A DNA stretch of 64,000 bases from assembly GCF_964340395.1 (NCBI RefSeq), contig NC_135571.1, forward strand, positions 11,728,440 through 11,792,439, in the 5' to 3' direction. Position 1 is the stretch's first letter; every line of letters starts with the position of its first letter. The notes beneath the pieces are model-generated. The model had not been told where the DNA came from, did not search any database, and worked only from the letters and a program-made list of their open reading frames with translations. The translations under genes and the position numbers were made by a program. This document shows, piece after piece, positions 12,588 through 31,429 of the stretch. This DNA comes from Glandiceps talaboti (Eukaryota > Hemichordata > Enteropneusta > Spengelidae).

Positions 12588-12782
12588 ATAGAAAGAAGCC
12601 GAACTTCATCATTATACAAGCAGACGATCTTGGCATTGGTGATGTCGGTTGCTTTGGAAACGACACAATCCGTACACCAGCCATAGACAGTCTAGCAGCT
12701 GAAGAGTCAAACTAACACATCACGTGACAGCTGCTGCTACACGTACGCCGAGCAGAGGTGCTTTACTGACAGGACGATAATG
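12588..12782 (+). pseudogene. Broken copy of the sulfatase first coding exon
   Basis: The stretch matches the sulfatase exon at 8230-8518 from KPNFII through the [14 protein letters not shown] region and on into the CTPSR region, but on the plus strand. It has a 2-nt loss after the AAE codons, giving a frameshift and stops. The codon for the catalytic Cys is replaced by an Arg codon (ACR-type block before TPSR), and there is a stop at the GGACGATAA end. Similarity stops before the donor site. No other sulfatase exons were found nearby, so this is an isolated partial duplicate. Confidence 0.88.
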
Positions 12783-13170
12783 TGTTCTGTGTAGATATTA
12801 AATGTTAATTTATAACATATGGTTCACCTTTTGTGTCAAGTACTAGTATTAAACTTTAACAAAATGTATAGATACGGTGTCATCCTGAACCAGGGTAAAG
12901 GTACATCAGTCGCCCTTTTGAAAAACAACGGAAGATTTACAGAATTACAACGCCATAAACTCGACATTATCTAATTGACTGTTAAGGTAGGTTTTTATCA
13001 ATATATATCTTACTTTGGTGGTTTAGGTTCCACAAATTGCAGTGGTATTTTGCTTATAAACTCAGAGCTCGTGTAAAACCAAACAACATTCATGAATTAA
13101 ATCATTAGCCAACCAGGACCAACCTTGGCCTTTGAATACGTATAACTGAAAACTCCATTGTTGGTGCATG

Positions 13171-13349
13171 CTAAATTAATTGTGTCACAAAAACATAAAT
13201 GGCGATGTAATAGTTCACAACTGAACTATTTGGCCATGCTTTTCTTTGCACAGTACGTTTCCAACGATCATAGAATCGTGTATGCATACCGTTCATGACC
13301 TTCACCCGATAAACTTCGAGTTCTCTGATGTCGTGTTGGAGATAGATTC
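13171..13349 (-). CDS. Possible orphan exon, function unknown
   Basis: On the minus strand an acceptor (pyrimidine tract then tttag) precedes an open frame of about 59 codons. It contains the charged segment LQHDIRELEVYRVKV followed by HTRFYDRWKRTVQRKAW, and ends at a stop after TQLI. The composition looks coding, but I recognise no family and found no partner exon. It could equally be a fossil or a chance frame. Confidence 0.22.
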
Positions 13350-14008
13350 CTAAAAGTAAACACATTTGTTGTTGAACTTGTTTTACACGTCATGTGAACT
13401 GATAAATGAAGTGAACTTGTAGATACAATGATTCAATTGTCTGCAATTAGAGAACGCCAAAACAAGTCAGGTATGACCTGTCTCTGACCTTTTAACTGAT
13501 CTCAAGAGATATTAAAAGATGCACTAGAAAAAATGCCCGCGTAAATTCTAAACACAAACTTCTGGAAAGGAACGATAAGTTACCATCGGTTGAGGAGAAT
13601 GGCTACTGCTGTAGATTCACCAGAGGGCGTGTGATACCATGCCGATCAGTTCGTCGTCAAAGATGATATCAACTGATAAAAAATTTAATATCGCATAGTA
13701 TTGTTATATCCAGTGAAAATAGCGTGAAGCATTTTTATCTCGGGTGCAGTTTGCAGACAAGTATACATTGACCATAAATCAAATAACATCAATTCTCCCA
13801 CTTTTTACAAGAAATTCCGTTATTACCACATATGTTATTGTTAAACATCATTGATTTTCAAACTAAATTTCTTCCAATGCTATTTTGGTAGATAAATAAG
13901 GCAGGGGTGGGGGTTGGGGGTGGGTCCACGATTCACCTATTCTATATCCATACGACGTGTTCATAACTGTAATGTACCTTTTTGTTTGTTTTAGCACCAA
14001 CAAGAAGT

Positions 14009-19429
<5,421 letters not shown>

Positions 19430-20609
19430 TAATGTTGGAATGTTAACTGGTACATTAGATACAGTGGAACTTTTATGCTTCCAAAGAAAACATTTTCTCA
19501 GTGTACCCTTTTATATAACTTGTCTTTGTTTTTTGCTTATCACATGCTTACAAGTAATATTTGTCAGAATAAACAGTAGCTTTTTGTGAAACTAAAAAAG
19601 ATATTCATTAGCCGAATTAAAAACTGTTAAAAGTACACAGGCAGCTTACAACGCATTGGCAAACTTTTTCAATATTATGAAGCTCTTTGAAAGGGTTATA
19701 AATAAAAGTTGACATAAAAGAAACTGTTAAAAGTAAAAATGGCACAGGAAATGACGCAGGGCAAAATTTGAACGAACCCCCTCTAATGTTTTGCGTTAAT
19801 TATAACAGTACATTTGGCTAAGAGTTTCCCTACATACACTAGAAATTGAGTTAGGTCGATAGACGGACAAATCCGAAAAAGACACCACTAAAAGGTTATC
19901 GAAGACGATTTTCTTTTTCTTTTTGTTTGTATGAAAATATCATTTTTATGACAAAAGTACATAAGTGAGCACATAATGATTAGAGAAACTCATATTTTGT
20001 TGAAATTATTGATTTGATTTCTTTCTTTTACCAAAGATAATAAAGATTTCTTGTGTCTTGTATTCAAACACTGTTGATACGAACCTTTAATTTCACGATA
20101 ATATATATCTCTGTGTTGCATCACGTTGACATCATCATTACCTTAGTCTGTAAGGTACGCCACGGCGGGGCGCCCTCACACATCGGATCCCTTTCAAGCC
20201 GGTGAGGGCGGAGCGACAAGACGTATCTTACCGTCTACATTATCCTAGTACCTTTCCCAACAAGTTGTAAAACTGCCTATGCCCACACACAAACACATCC
20301 CCATAACATAACTTTCTCTAAGGTAATATAATGAGAAAACGAATCCATTGCCCATTTTCGAGCCCTTGTACCATATTAAATAAATACTCAGAATCACTTA
20401 CATACAGTTTATCATGTTATACTTGTATTTATATTTCCATTTTAAAATACAATAAAATAACATATCAAGTACACAAACACTTATATTTTTAATTGTTGCA
20501 GATTTATAATTTTCTTTTACAGATGAAGGCAAATTTGCGATTACAATCGTTGTCATTCCATTGGTAGTCTGAAATAAGATAGATTCAAACACAGATTAGA
20601 ACTTGAGAT

Positions 20610-20800
20610 GTATGTATGTATGTATGTATGTATGTGTGTATGTATATATGTATGTGTATGTGTGTATGTGTATGTATGTAATGTATGTATGTATGTATGT
20701 ATGTATGTATGTATGTATGTATGTATGTATGTATGTATGTATGTATGTATGTACGTATGCGCACGTATGACCAGAGTGTGGCATACATATCATGTATGTA
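20610..20800 (+). repeat. (ATGT)n microsatellite
   Basis: An ATGT tetranucleotide tract with TG-rich interruptions. Open frames of YVCM or HTYI type on both strands are by-products. Confidence 0.95.
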
Positions 20801-21980
20801 TGTATGTAATGTCGCGAAGAGTTTGCGGGTGTCGCGCCCCCGGATGTCTGTATTGGGCTGGTCTCAGCATCTCGAGAAAGTCGGATTTTTCCCTGCTTTT
20901 CAGGTCCTGATATCCCGTATCTTAGTCGAAGCACATTTTTCATATGCCAATCAGTTGATATGGGGCGGAGTCTTGGTCACATGGTCAAATAGCTATACCA
21001 ATTCATTTCTCCAATGCTGCTCTCTCTCAAGGTGGACACCGTCTAGTCAACATCGTGGCCAATATGCTCTTGACATAATCTTAAGGTTTATCGCTATTTT
21101 CACTTCTTTTCTGTTAAAACCTATTTCTTCGTTTAGGGAAACGTTTTCTTGTACGACTCTGTGACGTTGATTTTTCTCATGAAGTTGTCGTGATAGTTCA
21201 GGTTTCTTGAGTTGTGTCGTAGTCTAGAGACATTGGCATTGGCAAACGTTTCGTTATTCAATTTTATAGTTGTGCGTGCCCTACATAAACTCAATCGAAC
21301 AGCTTGGTGTGATGAAGCGGGCTTTTCATGCTTACTGATGGCTGGCTAAGGCTACCACTTACTAGCTTTCGTCGAAGGCATTCTAGTCTTAGTGTTATAG
21401 GTGCTAAATATCAGACTTTTCCGTGTACTGTACACGAGTTTGCACAGTATGTAATGTTATTTTATCACATCAGCAAATGTTACCTTGTCCAAAGATTTCG
21501 GCTTGACTCATTTGGCTTCCTCAGTGAACTGAACATTTTCGCCAGGTGTTAACGGCGTCACCACGTCACATTGACAAAGTACTGTGGAATTAAGGACTTG
21601 ATCGTATGCGTGTGGCAGCTGCAACCCTACATCTCGGTCCATTGTACACTTCTCCTTCCGTATATAAATTACCTCCCGCCATTATTTGGTACCCATCAAT
21701 ATCTACTTGGCGTCCCCTGGTACATCAATATTATATTCTTCCACTGCTGATTTCATGGTTTTCTCCCCAAAGTGATTTTCTGTGTTCTTCTATTATCCTG
21801 GATTTCAGTGATTTTCTGTGTTCTTCTATCCTGGGTTTTAGTTGTCTCCCACTTTCTCCATTGTACGAACCATCGCATGCAGACGGTAACATGTAATCCT
21901 GGAGTTAGCCTAGCCCCGGGCCCCCTCACACCTGTTCTGAATGGGTCTTGTCGTTGGGAGCCACTACCATGAAAAGACCA

Positions 21981-22030
21981 TGAAATAAAATCCCGACCTA
22001 CCTACCCTATTTTCTTAAGTCATGTTATCG
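21981..22030 (+). repeat. Dispersed repeat end, copy 1 (partner 59846-59895)
   Basis: The block 'aaataaaatcccgaccta' followed by 'cctaccctattttct' and 'aagtcatgt(t/g)atcg' occurs here and at about 59846-59895 in the same orientation. It is probably the 3' end of an interspersed element, since it contains AATAAA. The element body is not identified. Confidence 0.65.
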
Positions 22031-22421
22031 AAAACAAAACTTTTTTTTTACCATAGTCGATAATTAGTCCACGAATGTTACATGGACTCTCGACGAATTC
22101 TACGGTACTTAGACAAAGACAACCCAGAAAACACGTACATATTCACTTTGTACACAATTCTTTGTATTACTGCTATTAACTATGGACTCCAGCAACGGCT
22201 ATGTATTAACATAAAATATATTGAACAGGGACGTTTAACAATCGTAATTCGGTATTTGAATTTTCATTTACTTGTCAAAGGTGTCAAACGCTGACATTTT
22301 GATTACAATATCTGACCATGAACCAACAACACATGGCATAACATTTAATTGATTTAAAATTCACTTACATTCTGTGATGTAATATGCTAGTACGGTCAAA
22401 TTATTTGTAGTAAACCTAATA

Positions 22422-23806
22422 CTACAAGTGGGTCAGGTAATTTGCACAGGATTGTCTGTTTACAACATCATCAAAATCAGGGATAAAAGTCTGATACTTG
22501 CCATAAAATTCTCGCATTTCAACGCAGTGCTCATTGCCATCCTGATTGTTTGGTTCTCCAGGAATCCAATAAGTGTATTCCACCTCTGATCCATCAGTCC
22601 ACTCAAAATAACCCTCCTTCAGTAGAAAAAAGGTTTAGAACTGATTGATATCGTATTGTACATTCGTTCTAATGATTTAAGTTATTATTTAGAACAAAAA
22701 AAATATCCGAAATGGCATGCTTGGATTGTAAAAGGTTTTCAGTTCCTGCAGGAATATAGTACGTTTATCTATCTGTCTGTGTCTCTATGTCTGTCTCTGT
22801 CTGTCTGTCTGTCCATCTGTCCGTCCGTCTGTCCGTCTGTCTGTCCCTCCCTCCCTCCGTCTGTCTGTCTGTCTGTCTGTCTGTCTACCCACCCGAACTG
22901 CTTATATGTTATACCTTCATCTTTGCTCACAAGGCTGTAGTTTGGGCACTATTTAAAGATGTGTCAAGCTCCCAATATGGTAATACACATAATGTGTCGT
23001 CCAACTGTACTTAGATATTCGACCCTGAATGTCAAAGTCAAAGATCAAGGTCTCAAAAGAAAGCTTTCTACCGTGTTCAAGTCGTGTAAACCAATCCATG
23101 TAATATCAGCATTAGTAAGGCTTGATACAAAATACTGTTCAGTTGGTGATAGTATAGATGTTAAAGTCCCACCACGGTTTTCCTCATCATTTCTACAGAA
23201 TTCTGCAGCATCTGTCCATGTCTTGAGCTCATCATCAGCGTCTCCTACAAAGCGGTAGCAATAGCCATCGAACTCATTGAAGACACATGGCGCACGTACA
23301 CCTACTTTTTCTGAAAATTAATTTTAAAAATTATTATATTTACGTAATAGTTGGTTATATGACTGTTCACACTCCAGAATGGCGGCCATTTACCAAGATG
23401 ACCGTCAAATCTACCACAACCAGATTTAAACTGAATGCCTCCTGGTAAGGGCAAAACTATAATTTTGGGGCTACCAACATATGTTGGAATGCAAAATTCT
23501 GAGTTATAGCTATCATATATGATGTACCCCTTAATTGAAAAAATAATTATATATGAAACTATGAAATTTGAATCCTTCATAGCTAACATATTGCCTAGTT
23601 ATTAAAACATTAGGTCATTCCATGTACAGATTGTTTAGCACACTTTTTCGTTAAATAAGGTCGTGGTAATTATGGGAGGTGTTCATTTTTTCTGTACAAA
23701 AATCAATATATTAATATATTATTTTACCTTCCTCTACTTGAATGAAGCCAATTGTCAGAAGTATGCTTTGGAATAGGCAGAAATATGTAAGACATTTCGA
23801 CTGCAT
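22422..23806 (-). CDS. Secreted C-type lectin-like protein, 170 aa, three exons
   Basis: Exons on the minus strand are 23806-23728, 23310-23072 and 22616-22422, with GT-AG introns and 513 nt in frame. Residues 1 to about 21 are a signal peptide. The CTLD runs from VRAPCVFNEFDGYCYRF through WTDAAEFC, ITWIGLHDL, GYFEWTDGS, WIPGEPNNQDGNEHCVEM and RQSC. The EPN tripeptide is the mannose-type Ca2+-site motif, so Ca2+-dependent sugar binding is plausible. The usual WND is replaced by FDDVVN. Odd: the frame stops eight residues after the RQSC cysteine, so the last canonical Cys (the partner of the Cys in AAEFC) is missing. Either a further 3' exon was missed or the domain is truncated. A (CTGT)n tract at about 22787-22890 lies in intron 2. 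Confidence 0.85.
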
Positions 23807-23896
23807 CTTTACGAATTTCTGTAAGCAATAGAACAAGTGTGTTAACCTGTAATGCTTCGACGTCTAACTCACATTAAAAGGTGCTTAAGTGTTGGA

Positions 23897-23938
<42 letters not shown>

Positions 23939-25577
23939 CTATTTGGCTGTCTGGTTGTCTTGTCATTATCTGAAGAAACAATGGTGCAAATGATATGAAA
24001 TTTGGTACACATGTCACTATCAAAGTTATTTACTGTATTTGAATTGTCAGGATAAGCACAATCATGGCACTATCATTGGAAACACACATTCTACAAGTTT
24101 ATAGCTATTGTAATGTGCATGTCAGTCAAATTTATTCAAGGTTTCATCAACATTTCAAACATTTACATCATTCTGTGGGTAATGTGTATGTAGATAATAC
24201 ATATAGCTTGGTTTAAAATTAGTTCGGAACTCAAGAATTCGAATAAAACGTGAAATTCTACATTACGTAGACTTTCACTAAATGTATGTAATTGTTGTAA
24301 TTTAAACTAATTAGGCATAGTCTCTCGCTGCATTACAACTTTTGCCTTATGTACAATTTCGTAGTTAGGTAAAGCAGGTGGCTAGCTTTAGTGCTGATAT
24401 TACGTCTTGGCCCTTTTACGAAATGGTGATAGATGACATGTATGCTGGTGTAACTGTTTACACTAGTGGATCTGACAGCCGACACATTCAACAGCAGCGA
24501 CATAGTTTGATTATCATCAGCATTATACATTGTATGTCGTTCACATAATACAAATTTACACTGTTGTTAACTTTACACCTTTGCGTTGTAGCAAGTGAAC
24601 GTAGTGTTGGTCAGTATTATCTGACATAGTGTCATAATGGTAAATATCACTACGAGAATTTGACTGAGAGTAAAAGTTGCATGTTTACAAATTGAACAAA
24701 AAATCTCTTACATATAAAATTCATAATGCCAGCATATGTGATGTCTTCCTACAATTTCAAAAATGTGATGTCATGCGAACATTGTATGGTCTACTTTTTC
24801 GAGGGTCTGTAGGTTAAAAGTATAATCTTGACACAAGAAATTGGCCACAAACCTTTACACAGATAAGTTGAACCTGGAAACATCCACTTGAGTCGTTCAG
24901 ATGGGAAATGACGCGGACAATAACCAATTATTAATATATTCATAGTGATTATATTGTGTGGCACATGTGTTCAGATTTTCATTGCGATGACAAACTCTTG
25001 TTTTAGTGTTTAGGCCCCGAAGTGAGGAAATGGAAAATGGAAAATTTCTGATCAAAGAAAACTTGGCTTATGCATGGTACAATTAATGAGTTATCCCCTA
25101 ATTACTAATAGTAATTATGTATGCACATTATTCGTCCAATATGCAAGTCATGCTGTGGGGTATATGAGTCATGTTATAATCAAGATATCCGCTAACATTT
25201 ATGATATAACCCAAAATGACCTACCTGTAGATATGACGTCATCACTATATCCTCAACGCTGCACAATATACTGTGCTATCATTGTGATATGTCTCTTACT
25301 TAGTGAATATTATGCAAATTACGCATGAAATTTCTAATAATTTGACAATAAAGTAATTCTTGTTTACATGATGTAAGCTATATAAACTATATTTCTGAAG
25401 ATTCCAATCAGAACTTATAGCAAACCCATAAGGTATTGTCAAGTATTAGAAATCATTATTTATGCAAATGAATCGTAAACATGCAAAGCTATGTTTACCA
25501 TGACCTAATTAGTTTGTGTGAATCTAACATGGATGATGTTTATCAAGTTTCATTATAATTGATATTAGTTTTGAAGC

Positions 25578-25608
<31 letters not shown>

Positions 25609-25609
25609 T

Positions 25610-25664
<55 letters not shown>

Positions 25665-26125
25665 GGGAGAAAGAGGGAGAAGCTTTTTTGCAGTTTTTTC
25701 AATAGAAGTGAAGATCATACAAATGGAAACTTGAATCGCATAGTTATGAAAGTTAACAGTATATTAGGTTTTTCGACACCCTGACAAGAATGTACATGAA
25801 CAAAAACAGACCAACCATTAAAGCAATACGTGTAAGACTCGTTTCATATGTGTCATATGGTAAAATATACCATGTGTCAAAATCCCATCTTATCTTTACA
25901 GTTGCTGTAAATATTTTGATAAAGTCCAGAGATGGCCTACATTGTGTATTTGCCTACATGGATCATTTATCAATTATCATAGTGATAATCCAGAACGAGG
26001 TCATCGATACATTGATAATTAAATGGTACTAAGTGACCTCAACACAGTGAAAATATCATCCAGGTTACTGGTGACATAGGTTGCGCACGTCATGTAAATA
26101 ACACCCGGTACACACATACATAAAT

Positions 26126-26156
<31 letters not shown>

Positions 26157-26173
26157 TACATACATACATACAC

Positions 26174-26212
<39 letters not shown>

Positions 26213-26343
26213 TACATACATACATACATACATACATACATACATACATACATACATACATACATACATACATACATACATGCATCAAGTACACCATATG
26301 TCTAGAGAAAATCAGGTGTCTCAACTTCCTTGATATGACGTCA
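23807..26343. other. Intergenic with microsatellites
   Basis: No gene recognised. It contains (TCTG)n at about 23897-23938, (GACA)n at about 25578-25665 and a (CA)n/(CATA)n tract at about 26118-26282. Confidence 0.6.
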
Positions 26344-29300
26344 TCATGTCTATCAAAAGTCGTCAAATTTCAAATGCATACACTTCATATTTTTTTATAT
26401 CTGTCTGCAAGTTGTATTAATTCCATATGCAATAACACCTCACCAAAAGTAAAAATTTCAAATTATAACAAATACAATATTCTTATGACAAATCACTTTG
26501 AATCAAACACGTCATAATTTGATTATATATGTATTAGTATAATGAATCTATTATATTACAACCACGAATGTGGATTGTTCCCCCATGGCAGTCTAAATGT
26601 TGTGGTGGTTCTCACTCATGAAATCAGTGTACACTGGTAATATTTTGGCAACCGATTGTTGCTTGTTGATAATCATGTTATACGTCCTAAAAACAGTTTT
26701 ACTTAACAAAATATAAAACGCATGTGAGTATGAATAAATTTCGTCGACACAGAGGATACAATTCTATCTAGAATAGTTTTGACACAAAATAACCAAATAT
26801 GTGTTATCTTAAAATCAAGGTCTAAGTACTTATTTCTCTTTGTCAAAAATACTCTCCGGCAGAACTCGGTAGAGCGAACTTTCAGCTGTGATGCCATCTT
26901 GAAGTTTTAAACTCCTTACTTTCTCCAATAACTCTAGACCTTCTTTCAAATCTTCACCAGGCTTAGTTAACTCAGCACGTACAATGTATGAGAACGGATT
27001 GGGAGAACCCTCTGTGAATCTTTTATATAAGCCAGCATTGTGAAAACCAACTGATGGCGTACTATGCATCAGGTTTGCACCAGACAATTCCTTCCATGTC
27101 GTTTCCAATTCATCCGTATTCACACCATCAGTCACCTGTAGAGTGGAGAAGTAATATGTATCAACAACGCAGAATATAACATTCTCGGGGGAACTGATTT
27201 TCGCTCAAACTTGTACGTTGCTGTTTTTGCCTCACTTCCTCTTCTCAGATGATCAAATGCAACAGTTTACAAGTATGCTTACAGTCTGTAAGGTATTGCA
27301 TTAGAGATGTGATTTACTAGACATAAAACAAATTGCTTTTCCAGTCAAGCAAACAAGTGTCTATGCTTTCTTGTCAATCTTGTCAGTGTATCCGTGTATT
27401 AGGCAATTTATAACTAATGTCTCTGTCTAATAATAATAATGACACTGAAATATGTTTTGTTTTGTTCTTCATACTGATCTTGTACAAAGTCAAAGTAGTT
27501 GACTTTTGATTGGAAAATCCAGGTAACCATCAGCTGATCAGAAAATGTATTTCAAATCTTTAAGTAATTATTTCTGTCTGTGCCTCAAAAAGGAAATAGT
27601 TATAAAACTTAAAATGATGAATAGTTCTCAAGTTATATGTATTACTATATTTATTATAGCGTATTAATTCATTTCATTGCAAATGCATATTCTTACATTT
27701 CATTAAGTGATACCTGCATATGAAGAAATATGACAGAATTCTCACAATTGAGTCCAATACATGTAAACTACACACCTGTACTGTTACCTTGTTATCAACA
27801 CTATTGTCTATATTTTATTTATCCGACTAACTTACCACCATTACAGAGTACATTTAATATAATATTCTCACGTGAACAAAAATATGATGAGCTCCCTCCG
27901 AATTCAATATACATTTTGCAATCAATCTATTTCAGAATTTCTATACTTTTATTCCTATAACTTTGTTTTACCTTATAACCTGTGGTGAGAAAGACAGAAC
28001 TGTCTCCCTTGGGCGCTGCAGGACTGATTGGTTCACCGTCAAAGGTAGCTATTTCCAAATATCCCCCTAGAAAGACAAACTGTTTAGTAAAACATATTCA
28101 TAGAAAATCAATGGAGAGAAAAGTGCTCGATGCAATATTAGTAACGACTTTTAACATCCTTATCCCTTGTGAGTGTGTGTGTGTGTGTGTTGTACATGGC
28201 TAGATTTGTTGAAATGACTGTAATGTAATAAAATGTAATAATATAATAAAATATCCTGGCGCTAGATGGCGCAATGCTCATATATCGGCAGTAATATATA
28301 CTTACCAGGATGGCCAACCCGGCCTGATTGTTTGTACTTGGACATCTCAGCACCCCACTCAGCAGTCGCCAATTCCGGACGAAACATTGGAAGCTGGTCA
28401 CTGTCAAATTGGGCGAAGTTATAATACTTGTACGTCTCTGTGTAACACAACAAATATAAACAGTGATATTTGAAATGGTAAATATGCGACGAAACAAAAT
28501 CATGCATATAATTTCAAGTTTCCGTCGACTTTGGCGACAAGCCGTAAATCGAGGATTATCAATAATTATTTGAAATTATTTCGTACCATCGTGTCGTACA
28601 TTTACAATTATATCATCATCAGAACCGTACCACATATATACAGAATTAACGACGGTTACATTTGCAGTATTTTGTACGGATGGGAAATGTTTAAAATATT
28701 CCAAAGTAATTAAAATTATTACCTGTTGGTAGATCTGCGATATCTCACGTGATTATCAGTGTAATCTCACGTGATTCCATAACTACTGAATGGTGATGTT
28801 ATATCCAGGATGTTACTATGTCACACCTTATTTCAGTCGCCGTCCCTTACTTTACCAGGGTCGCAAAACTGAACAAAAAACACAAATCCAACTTACCTGT
28901 TTCTATCAAATTCTTGTGCAGCTGTGTTCTCATAAAGTGCGGATTCTTTATCACCACATCTGCCGTCATTTTCCATGAGTCGTAAAAGGCCTGGTGACCT
29001 TCATTGCCAATTTTAGAGAAGAAGTTGAATAGATTTCGTATCGTCACCGACATACTTGACTTGACAATGATGTAAGCTGTATGTGTGGGAGTAAAGCAGA
29101 GATTAGAAGTTCGGATAACTGCCATGCTTGCATTATTATCCAATATTCTAAATCTGTCTGTAAAAATATGAAAACTTCTCGTATGTCAGATGGGTTGTCA
29201 GTGCCCGTCAGCTTTTATATGCGAAGGATCCACAGAGTTGTCAAATTATACCTCCATGGCTTCAGTAAGTTGCATACTACGAATATATTTTCAATACGTA

Positions 29301-30316
29301 GTAAAAATATGTCAGAAATCAACTCTGCAATGGTTCTTTGTTTAGAGAAGCATACACAAATACGTAAGTTTACAAGGTCACCCTGTGTATTACTGGTCAA
29401 CTCTTTAAAAGCCATATAAATACGTGACCCACATAAATATATCTCATTTCAGCAGCGGAGTTTCCACTGACAGATATATACTGTAAAAGTATATGGGTTA
29501 GTGTACTTTCATGCGTCAATACACAGGACACTGAAATGACAAAATGCATTCACTCTGTCTCTCCTTTTCTGCAGTGTTCACACGAAAATTTGTTAACAAG
29601 GTTATGTCATCGTTTGTTTGTTTACTAATAGTAGTCGTGTATTTGTATTTGGTATTACTCCAAATACCGGTATGCACCATATTGATATTCTAATCGATTC
29701 CAAATTGTCACCAAATTAAAGAAGGCATACAGCTATAGTAAACGGACTAGTACTATTACTTTCCACTGAACCGACATGCATGATGCATGAATCATTGATA
29801 ATGGAGGCAACAACCAAATCTGTCATTTGAAAGCACTATAACCCAGATGCAGTTGAAAGGTCAGGGTCAATATTTGCTCAGTTTTTGTGTTTCCGTTATG
29901 ATCTGAAATCAAAACTCTGTCAAACCCAAACCCCTGTATCTTCCTTGTAAGCCTGTTGGTGTATTTCAAGTAAAGAATGGTGTACGTAACTGTTACCTGT
30001 GTAGGTGAACTTGATCTTGACAAATCAGCTGCCACTTCGTACGTACAACTAGGCTACCCACAGATGCAGATATATAATACACACGTTAGATCAGGGTCAA
30101 AGGTAAAGACTCCCTAACTCACCGAATATTTTAGGTCAAATAATGCAAATAGGCAGAGTTCAACAAGGAATAATGTATAAAGAATAACAATACAAAATTG
30201 ATATATGTGAAACAAAACTAAACTAGACTGTACTTTATTGAAGCTCACGTGTTTTTGTTTAATTGTATTTCATCCATCTCCACCCAGACACACATACACC
30301 ACACACACACATCGCG
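26344..30316 (-). repeat. Segmental duplication, copy A
   Basis: The block starts at 'catgtctatcaaaagt' and ends near 'ccacccagacacac'. It corresponds to 31219-36785 in the same order and orientation, exons, introns and upstream region included. It ends in an (ACAT)n tract. Copy B is longer because of insertions upstream of its gene. Confidence 0.88.
26830..29053 (-). CDS. Two-domain ABM-type (dimeric alpha-beta barrel) protein, paralogue A, 229 aa
   Basis: Exons on the minus strand are 29053-28897 (157 nt), 28437-28306 (132), 28066-27972 (95) and 27135-26830 (306); GT-AG introns, 690 nt in frame. The start ATG gives MSVTIRNLFNFFSKIGNEG. There is no signal peptide or TM segment, so it is probably cytosolic. 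The pattern 'GNEGHQAFYDSWKMTADVV' followed by PHFMRTQLHKNL and YYNFAQFDS resembles antibiotic-biosynthesis-monooxygenase (ABM) ferredoxin-like domains. A second such half lies in about residues 115-215 (VFLTTGYKVTDGVN, then FSYIVRAELTKPGEDLKEG). The family assignment rests on pattern recognition; catalytic activity is not implied. A conserved donor (CAG|GTAACAG) near 30000 in both copies suggests a 5' UTR exon. Confidence 0.8.
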
Positions 30317-30361
30317 CGTCTCATGTCGCTAAGATAATTATTGAAATCCTATTGACTTCAC

Positions 30362-30499
30362 GTACGTACGTACGTACATACATACATACATACATACATA
30401 CATACATACATACATACATACATACATACATACATACATACATACATACATACATACGTACATACATACGTACATACATACATACATACATACATACAT

Positions 30500-30546
<47 letters not shown>

Positions 30547-30677
30547 TACATACATACATACATACATACATACATACATGTACATACATACATACATACA
30601 TACATACATACATACATACATACATACATACATACATGTACATACATACATGTACATACATACATACATACATACAT
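30362..30677 (+). repeat. (ACAT)n / (CGTA) / (CA)n microsatellite
   Basis: A long ACAT tract with ACGT and CA interruptions lies at the upstream border of duplication copy A. Confidence 0.95.
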
Positions 30678-31218
30678 AACTAGAATACAACTGATATTTC
30701 ATTGGCAAAACAATTTATCCATTGTTCTATCGTTATTTATTAAAACATTGCATTTCTTGCACCCTGTTTGTTTTCCAATTTAAGATTTTATTACATAAAA
30801 TTGTCATCAATGCCATTATATCTAATCATCAAAATATATCTAGCGATGTTCACAAGGGATGTGCTCTTGGCCCAACTTTATTCGTAATATATGTATAAAT
30901 GATATTCCAATGTCCATAAATGAGTCTGATTTCAGATTATACACAGGTGACAAGAAGTGGATGAATTAATATTACACAATCACAAATGAACTGACTTAAA
31001 CATTATTAATGGTGATTTCTCTAATGCCATCAGCTGGTGTGTTTATAATAAACTGACAATAAACACTAAACTAAGTCGTAAAGAGTTATATGCCTCACTT
31101 GAAATAAAAACACATTCCTTATATTAAGTTGCGTCAGCTAATTTAGTTACAGCATTGGATTGGGAAAATGACAATTACCTATTGTATAAAGTGCATCATT
31201 AGTCCAGATATGACCACC
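30678..31218. other. Short spacer between the duplicated blocks
   Basis: AT-rich. Traces such as 'aagggatgtgctcttggccc' resemble a decayed reverse-transcriptase fragment (GCALGP-type), but the frame is broken and the call is weak. Confidence 0.35.
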
Positions 31219-31429
31219 ATGTCTATCAAAAGTTATCAAATTTCAAACACATACACTGCATTTATTTTCTTAGGTAACTCATGGAGCTAGACGTAAAAGA
31301 GATATCTTGAGATTTGATGGAATAGCACGCGACCAATCACCTGTGGATACAGAGAATACAATTCTATCCACTATAGCTTTGACACAAAATAACCATTTAT
31401 GTGTTATCTTAAAATCAAGGTATAAGTAC

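Larger units (their letters stand above)
19430..22421. other. Intergenic between the Ly6 and lectin genes
   Basis: It holds a GC-rich imperfect hairpin at about 20152-20233 (cgccctcac pairing with gtgagggcg), an (ATGT)n tract, and an unassigned repeat-like stretch from about 20815 to 22030. A short exon-like piece at about 20521-20568, with acceptor ttttacag and a frame ending ITIVVIPLVV then stop, could be an alternative hydrophobic tail. Support for it is weak. Confidence 0.45.
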
